From positions 9,901 through 20,475 of the forward strand of contig MGUS01000019.1 in NCBI GenBank assembly GCA_001800085.1: a DNA stretch of 10,575 nucleotides. Reading direction: 5' to 3'. This document shows positions 10,001 to 10,575 of the stretch, in pieces. The position numbers and the translations under genes were made by a program. The DNA is from Elusimicrobia bacterium RIFCSPLOWO2_01_FULL_60_11. Its GTDB lineage: Bacteria > Elusimicrobiota > Elusimicrobia > 2-02-FULL-39-32. The notes under the pieces were generated by a model that worked only from the letters and a program-made list of their open reading frames with translations, was not told the DNA's origin and searched no databases. The first letter of the stretch is position 1, and the number at the start of each line of letters is the position of its first letter.

Positions 10001-10070
10001 AAACTACGATGGTGAAGGACTGCTTGACGCGCAAGGCCCTTTTGTTAAGGGAAGGGGGGAAGTGTCCCAT
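4005..10070 (-). CDS. giant modular protein, 2021 residues: signal/anchor, ChaN/EreA/Tiki-like domain, membrane module, methyltransferase-like domain
   Basis: One uninterrupted 6-kb frame; I do not recognise a named protein. Visible order: a basic N-terminus and hydrophobic segment (18-36) ending in PYAEA, a likely signal peptide; a ChaN/EreA/Tiki-like domain at about 120-520 with IQDVHMNAEAQ (His131), LVALEGAF (Glu159), IVGVDDKELH, FFNHAEMRDKAM (465-476) and LVTGGYHSGGM (His500); a coiled-coil-like stretch at 226-275; a beta-rich part at 555-645; hydrophobic segments at 669-690, 706-727, 767-789 and 796-816; linker PPADGERGG (853-861); an unrecognised helical region (865-1405); linker PPAGERGG (1418-1425); a class I methyltransferase-like domain with LHIGTGRS (1491-1498), TAYELD (1512-1517), DFF and SPGGTILFG; linker PPADGSFG (1681-1688); hydrophobic segments 1693-1710 and 1722-1738; an unrecognised C-terminus. 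The ATG at 10070 has no Shine-Dalgarno but sits just after a plausible promoter. It may be one multidomain protein or a processed precursor. The gene is confident, function is not. Confidence 0.85.
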   Translation of the reverse strand: MGHFPPSLNKRALRVKQSFTIVVLTLFTYSFLAVPYAEAGMWEERREAVSKMNKETLLAQLPTVGANLPGGAVWDGVASVNSVSSLPNAVSDLTAAAIQSLPLAYANFKSARFPKNWKPADGLVIQIQDVHMNAEAQANIGKTIQGISEQGKTDLVALEGAFKDVDVSGFRRYEDQDAVKMAADYFLKEGKLSGAIYAALTAAKVLPAIVGVDDKELHTGHISAYRESVKKAAELKKQLAREQAELEKAKQAAFSKDLLEFDRKVEEYRNHNLKIGDYVKLLTQEAEATPQVDTFLKALAIEKGLDFGKVEQERSALIQKLVTHLSKEQISQVLNASLAYRLGKVRHTDFYIYLQGLCKKEGVPLKNYPSMDGYIRYVVLSDSIRAEKFLEEVHGMEQAGYKKLARTAQEKGLIERSRVQYLTGKLADFALTPEEWKEYKESARGNSFVIPAKAGIYDLSSFESFFNHAEMRDKAMSEKLIKKISERKAKQVVLVTGGYHSGGMGDILDKEGLAVVTLAPKITKLEGKSGTEYLSVFTQEKTPLEKLFDGDKLFVVEAVFEPAKQTLEAGTAVAIHAIKTGVADNGRVMLSGVVNAPDILPEVTDKNQGIIKVKVAGGILFPVHLEISPDGTIKRVENVGEQKVTGIAAKASSFIKKVPTIFEDTRIMSRIAALATAAGVFLISVTSVFAEQILTRQPVKIPLIPINPIDIIIGLSMIALSHYLIFKSTMKTIPEFILTYPEIAVMSKTDRENISHAIFEFNKRPLIAWYILAIFGDASVLVGVYSIIMMGKEDLFGLSGFLALMLWIFGNMLNAFASGKMKVIASAALTQMLSFPGKLRLSALRIKKGSPNPPADGERGGATRTTAAGLSDEQAELKTLKSEVTAALEPLQATDQYENILQDQRKVFEHVIDQLNETADNAGLLDFVKQKIKSLDYYNGKEDRLPEGEPEIYKSVSAKLKALKDEAAARLDAERKTPPALKIIIDDSLKNYEASIVKSVQSADLFPSYVIDIAETTDVGILPDGGIHISLSRGALEMSRPAAAGEVPPVVEELQIILERAGPLLQWPDQPLPVRNEDAEAYITERLASLDLDRLESAQSRLLAHIAGFVPESSRFSTSRIPSSMPMNGKYIPTSKFFGPWGPSEWAGSYRLAIDMANEAAGVNAWSLLIVAGRPVLVLDVKDQSKLGADHDAIASTHHVSRFYDTSLIVVSREKIDSQTKFNHDVNIMNINDDPIRGFNLLKSLDMDQSVWMLGFMVMKEEILHSHDFVKMKEYQGSESSHKEASELVNSVFLNRDSGFLDTLAATIIKNYEEGKIRPEDLRAVVMEAHAAAMHILQAPSPKYQQFALMKFLSLFGTDDNHPNVVAAELVYSVFYGMIGYYLNEEDALEKIDPQSLWNLVRAKPIMPPEPVAGPATPPAGERGGAKDVVAPEGRPGTAISITPDENSSRIQPMTAEEIIGHSNGMFLREYSQVTLKGLKLRPLQAGQSSLHIGTGRSLLPIAEALMGLHVTAYELDADRTDIKYIRDFLEQNGIDKEIRRRGGSLHYIRRDFFKEPPAEKFDHISAIAFFQDFIAIKKNEDLRKEIIAYGAEYADSNFSLALATVYDMLISKIVELKSPGGTILFGVQASFHRWAQDRLKKGLEGRRFQFKKPSLVGLDAIDSYEPLSLYELESDKADLPPADGSFGKPEIIGGVLMVLSLGLISPALANEVAAAVQSPYLPAVLVRVAFLATLAFGGEYGAIELFNRARKVDWRGLLGSDKDEVSPQAFEVALGMARAIQSRSRIDAARALETNLGQPEGALDAIDGSQAREVISRFRTLSDEDINEAMPAAYKALGMTMSQNEVKEAVSGVFEAGLEHDDFDTALDGADLKPNSFVVIRVNRPDQVPSALEEARSVLEKFSGAQVAFAPSTLAIAHAIKAHGSYDKVKMAVEAHGKLSDLPTVLPLEKIGMFGSRVLLMPEGSMDEMMTALAENPALAGYLENFGLMWLDHVMRATRLYQINEFQEMFKLREIIARSA
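5793..5825 (-). repeat. linker repeat 2 in the large gene (ATPPAGERGGA)
   Basis: This stretch encodes residues 1416-1426. It shares 17 identical bases (5794-5810) with the linker at 7485-7520 (7486-7502), and both continue into a C-rich Pro codon run. It lacks the Asp codon of the other copy. It separates the unrecognised helical region from the methyltransferase-like domain. Confidence 0.75.
5821..5837. repeat. 17-bp inverted repeat beside linker 2
   Basis: GTGGCAGG and CCTGCCAC are perfect 8-bp arms around a single central base. On the coding strand this would form a tight GC-rich hairpin right at the start of the PPAGERGGA linker (it encodes PVAGPA). It may be part of a repeated linker cassette or chance in Pro/Ala/Gly-rich coding sequence. 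Confidence 0.5.
7485..7520 (-). repeat. linker repeat 1 in the large gene (PNPPADGERGGA)
   Basis: This stretch encodes residues 851-862, immediately after the basic end of the membrane module (LRLSALRIKKGS) and before the helical region. It shares 17 identical bases with linker 2 and has one extra codon (GAC, Asp). A third, diverged relative (LPPADGSFG, residues 1680-1688, about 5007-5033) precedes the next hydrophobic segment. Confidence 0.75.
8704..8723. repeat. short interspersed palindrome (ATTCCCGC / GCGGGAAT) inserted in frame
   Basis: Perfect 8-bp arms ATTCCCGC and GCGGGAAT flank a TTTC loop. On the coding strand it reads GTCATTCCCGCGAAAGCGGG followed by AATCTA, the well-known small palindromic repeat seen between genes in many bacteria (related to Neisseria dRS3-type ATTCCC...GGGAAT repeats). 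Here it is translated as FVIPAKAGIYD (residues 448-458), a peptide commonly produced when such repeats are read in this frame. It sits just upstream of the conserved FFNHAEMRDKAM motif and keeps the frame open. Confidence 0.75.
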
Positions 10071-10078
10071 ATAAGAAA

Positions 10079-10107
10079 AGTATAGTAGAGATGCCCTTAT
10101 ATGTCCT
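10079..10107 (-). promoter_or_regulatory. possible promoter of the large gene
   Basis: On the minus strand AGGACA (10107-10102, 4 of 6 to the -35 consensus) is followed after 17 bases by TATACT (10084-10079, 5 of 6 to the -10). The ATG at 10070 is only 8 bases beyond the -10, so the transcript would have almost no leader, in keeping with the absence of a Shine-Dalgarno. Confidence 0.4.
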
Positions 10108-10142
10108 CAACTTAATGTAAAATTTTTGTAACACTTTTGGCC

Positions 10143-10171
10143 TTGACGGAGGGGGGATTTAGTGTTAGCTT
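10143..10171 (+). promoter_or_regulatory. possible promoter of the thiolase gene
   Basis: TTGACG (10143-10148, 5 of 6 to the -35 consensus) is followed after 17 bases by TAGCTT (10166-10171), a poor -10. Transcription would begin at about 10178, exactly the GTG. A G-rich run (GGAGGGGGG from 10148) lies too far upstream to act as a ribosome binding site. The 107-bp region 10071-10177 thus may hold divergent promoters for two genes. Confidence 0.3.
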
Positions 10172-10177
10172 TATCTC

Positions 10178-10575
10178 GTGGACATAAAGGCCAAGAAGAT
10201 CGTGCTCTGCGACGGGGTGCGGACCCCCATCGGCCACATCGCCAAGTCCCTGGCGTCCCTCACTCCGGAAGCCCTCCTTAAGCTCACCATCGAAGGCCTG
10301 CTCCACAAGACATCCCTCTATCCCCACGCCGTGGACGGCGTCATCTCCGGCTGGGTGGGCCAGGGCTCCAGCGCCCCCAACATCGCCCGCATCGCCCTTC
10401 TTTTGTCCGGCCTCCCTGAAAAAGCCCATGCCGTGACGGTCCAGGCCAACTGCGTGTCAGGCATGGAGTCCATCTGCAGCGCGGCGCGCCACATCATCGT
10501 GGGGGAAGGCGACCTCTACATCGCCGGCGGCACGGAATCCATGTCCAATTTTCCCTATCTCCTGCGCGGCCCCCG
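10178..10575 (+). CDS. thiolase / acetyl-CoA acetyltransferase family enzyme (partial, N-terminal 132 residues)
   Basis: The frame opens at GTG 10178; an in-frame TAG at 10166-10168 rules out a longer start. It begins VDIKAKKIVLCDGVRTPIGH, the standard thiolase N-terminus. It carries the nucleophilic Cys92 in the motif QANCVSGMESI, close to the usual position near 89, and then IAGGTESMSNFPYLLRGP, the conserved GG.E.MS segment. The second half, with the GH.. and C.G catalytic motifs, is outside the window. Thiolases condense or cleave acyl-CoA thioesters in the cytoplasm; whether this one serves beta-oxidation, mevalonate or another pathway cannot be told from this part. It is divergent from the large gene and has no Shine-Dalgarno at proper distance. 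Confidence 0.93.
   Translation, partial: MDIKAKKIVLCDGVRTPIGHIAKSLASLTPEALLKLTIEGLLHKTSLYPHAVDGVISGWVGQGSSAPNIARIALLLSGLPEKAHAVTVQANCVSGMESICSAARHIIVGEGDLYIAGGTESMSNFPYLLRGP

Noticed and set aside
10112..10429. Minus-strand frame of 105 codons opposite the thiolase start
   Set aside because: Antisense to conserved thiolase motifs and composed of shadow-like Gly/Asp/Val sequence.

Overview
The window looks like a chromosomal fragment of an uncultivated bacterium. The best guess is Candidatus Omnitrophota. This rests on memory of the style of the 2021-residue protein (signal peptide, a 'QDVHMNAEAQ' ChaN/EreA/Tiki-like domain, and PPADGERGGA-type linkers joining unrelated modules), not on a database search. 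Coding density is high. GC is about 60% in most places and drops to about 35% in one membrane module of the large gene.

Layout: positions 1-3140 carry a minus-strand operon read moxR (AAA+ ATPase), then a DUF58 protein with a VWA domain, then a BatA-like membrane VWA protein that runs off the left edge. The first two genes overlap by one base and the third follows after 7 bases. This is the classic MoxR/DUF58/BatA assembly, in which a chaperone-like ATPase works with VWA partners through their MIDAS metal sites. Positions 3209-3912 hold a minus-strand type II toxin-antitoxin module: a Phd/YefM antitoxin followed by a FitB/VapC-type PIN ribonuclease. It has its own promoter, a tandem operator and a strong ribosome binding site. 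It is flanked by an exact 24-bp direct repeat (3187-3210 and 4003-4026), one copy of which is the 3' end of the large gene. The module therefore looks inserted, leaving the large gene intact.

Positions 4005-10070 (minus) are one uninterrupted gene for a 2021-residue modular protein. In order it has an N-terminal signal or anchor, a ChaN/EreA/Tiki-like domain (about 120-520), a beta-rich segment, a multi-pass membrane module (about 669-816), a long unrecognised region (about 865-1405), a class I methyltransferase-like domain (about 1450-1670), two more hydrophobic segments, and an unrecognised C-terminal domain. Three related PPA(D)G linkers mark module borders. A short mobile-type palindrome is inserted in frame in the first domain. 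From 10178 a divergent plus-strand thiolase gene begins and runs off the right edge.

The large gene and the thiolase share a 107-bp divergent intergenic region. Several native genes lack a Shine-Dalgarno sequence and have -10-like elements very close to the start codon, which suggests leaderless mRNAs. The antitoxin gene has a textbook AGGAGG. No rRNA, tRNA, CRISPR array or convincing intrinsic terminator was seen, and no gene-free stretch exceeds 300 bases.
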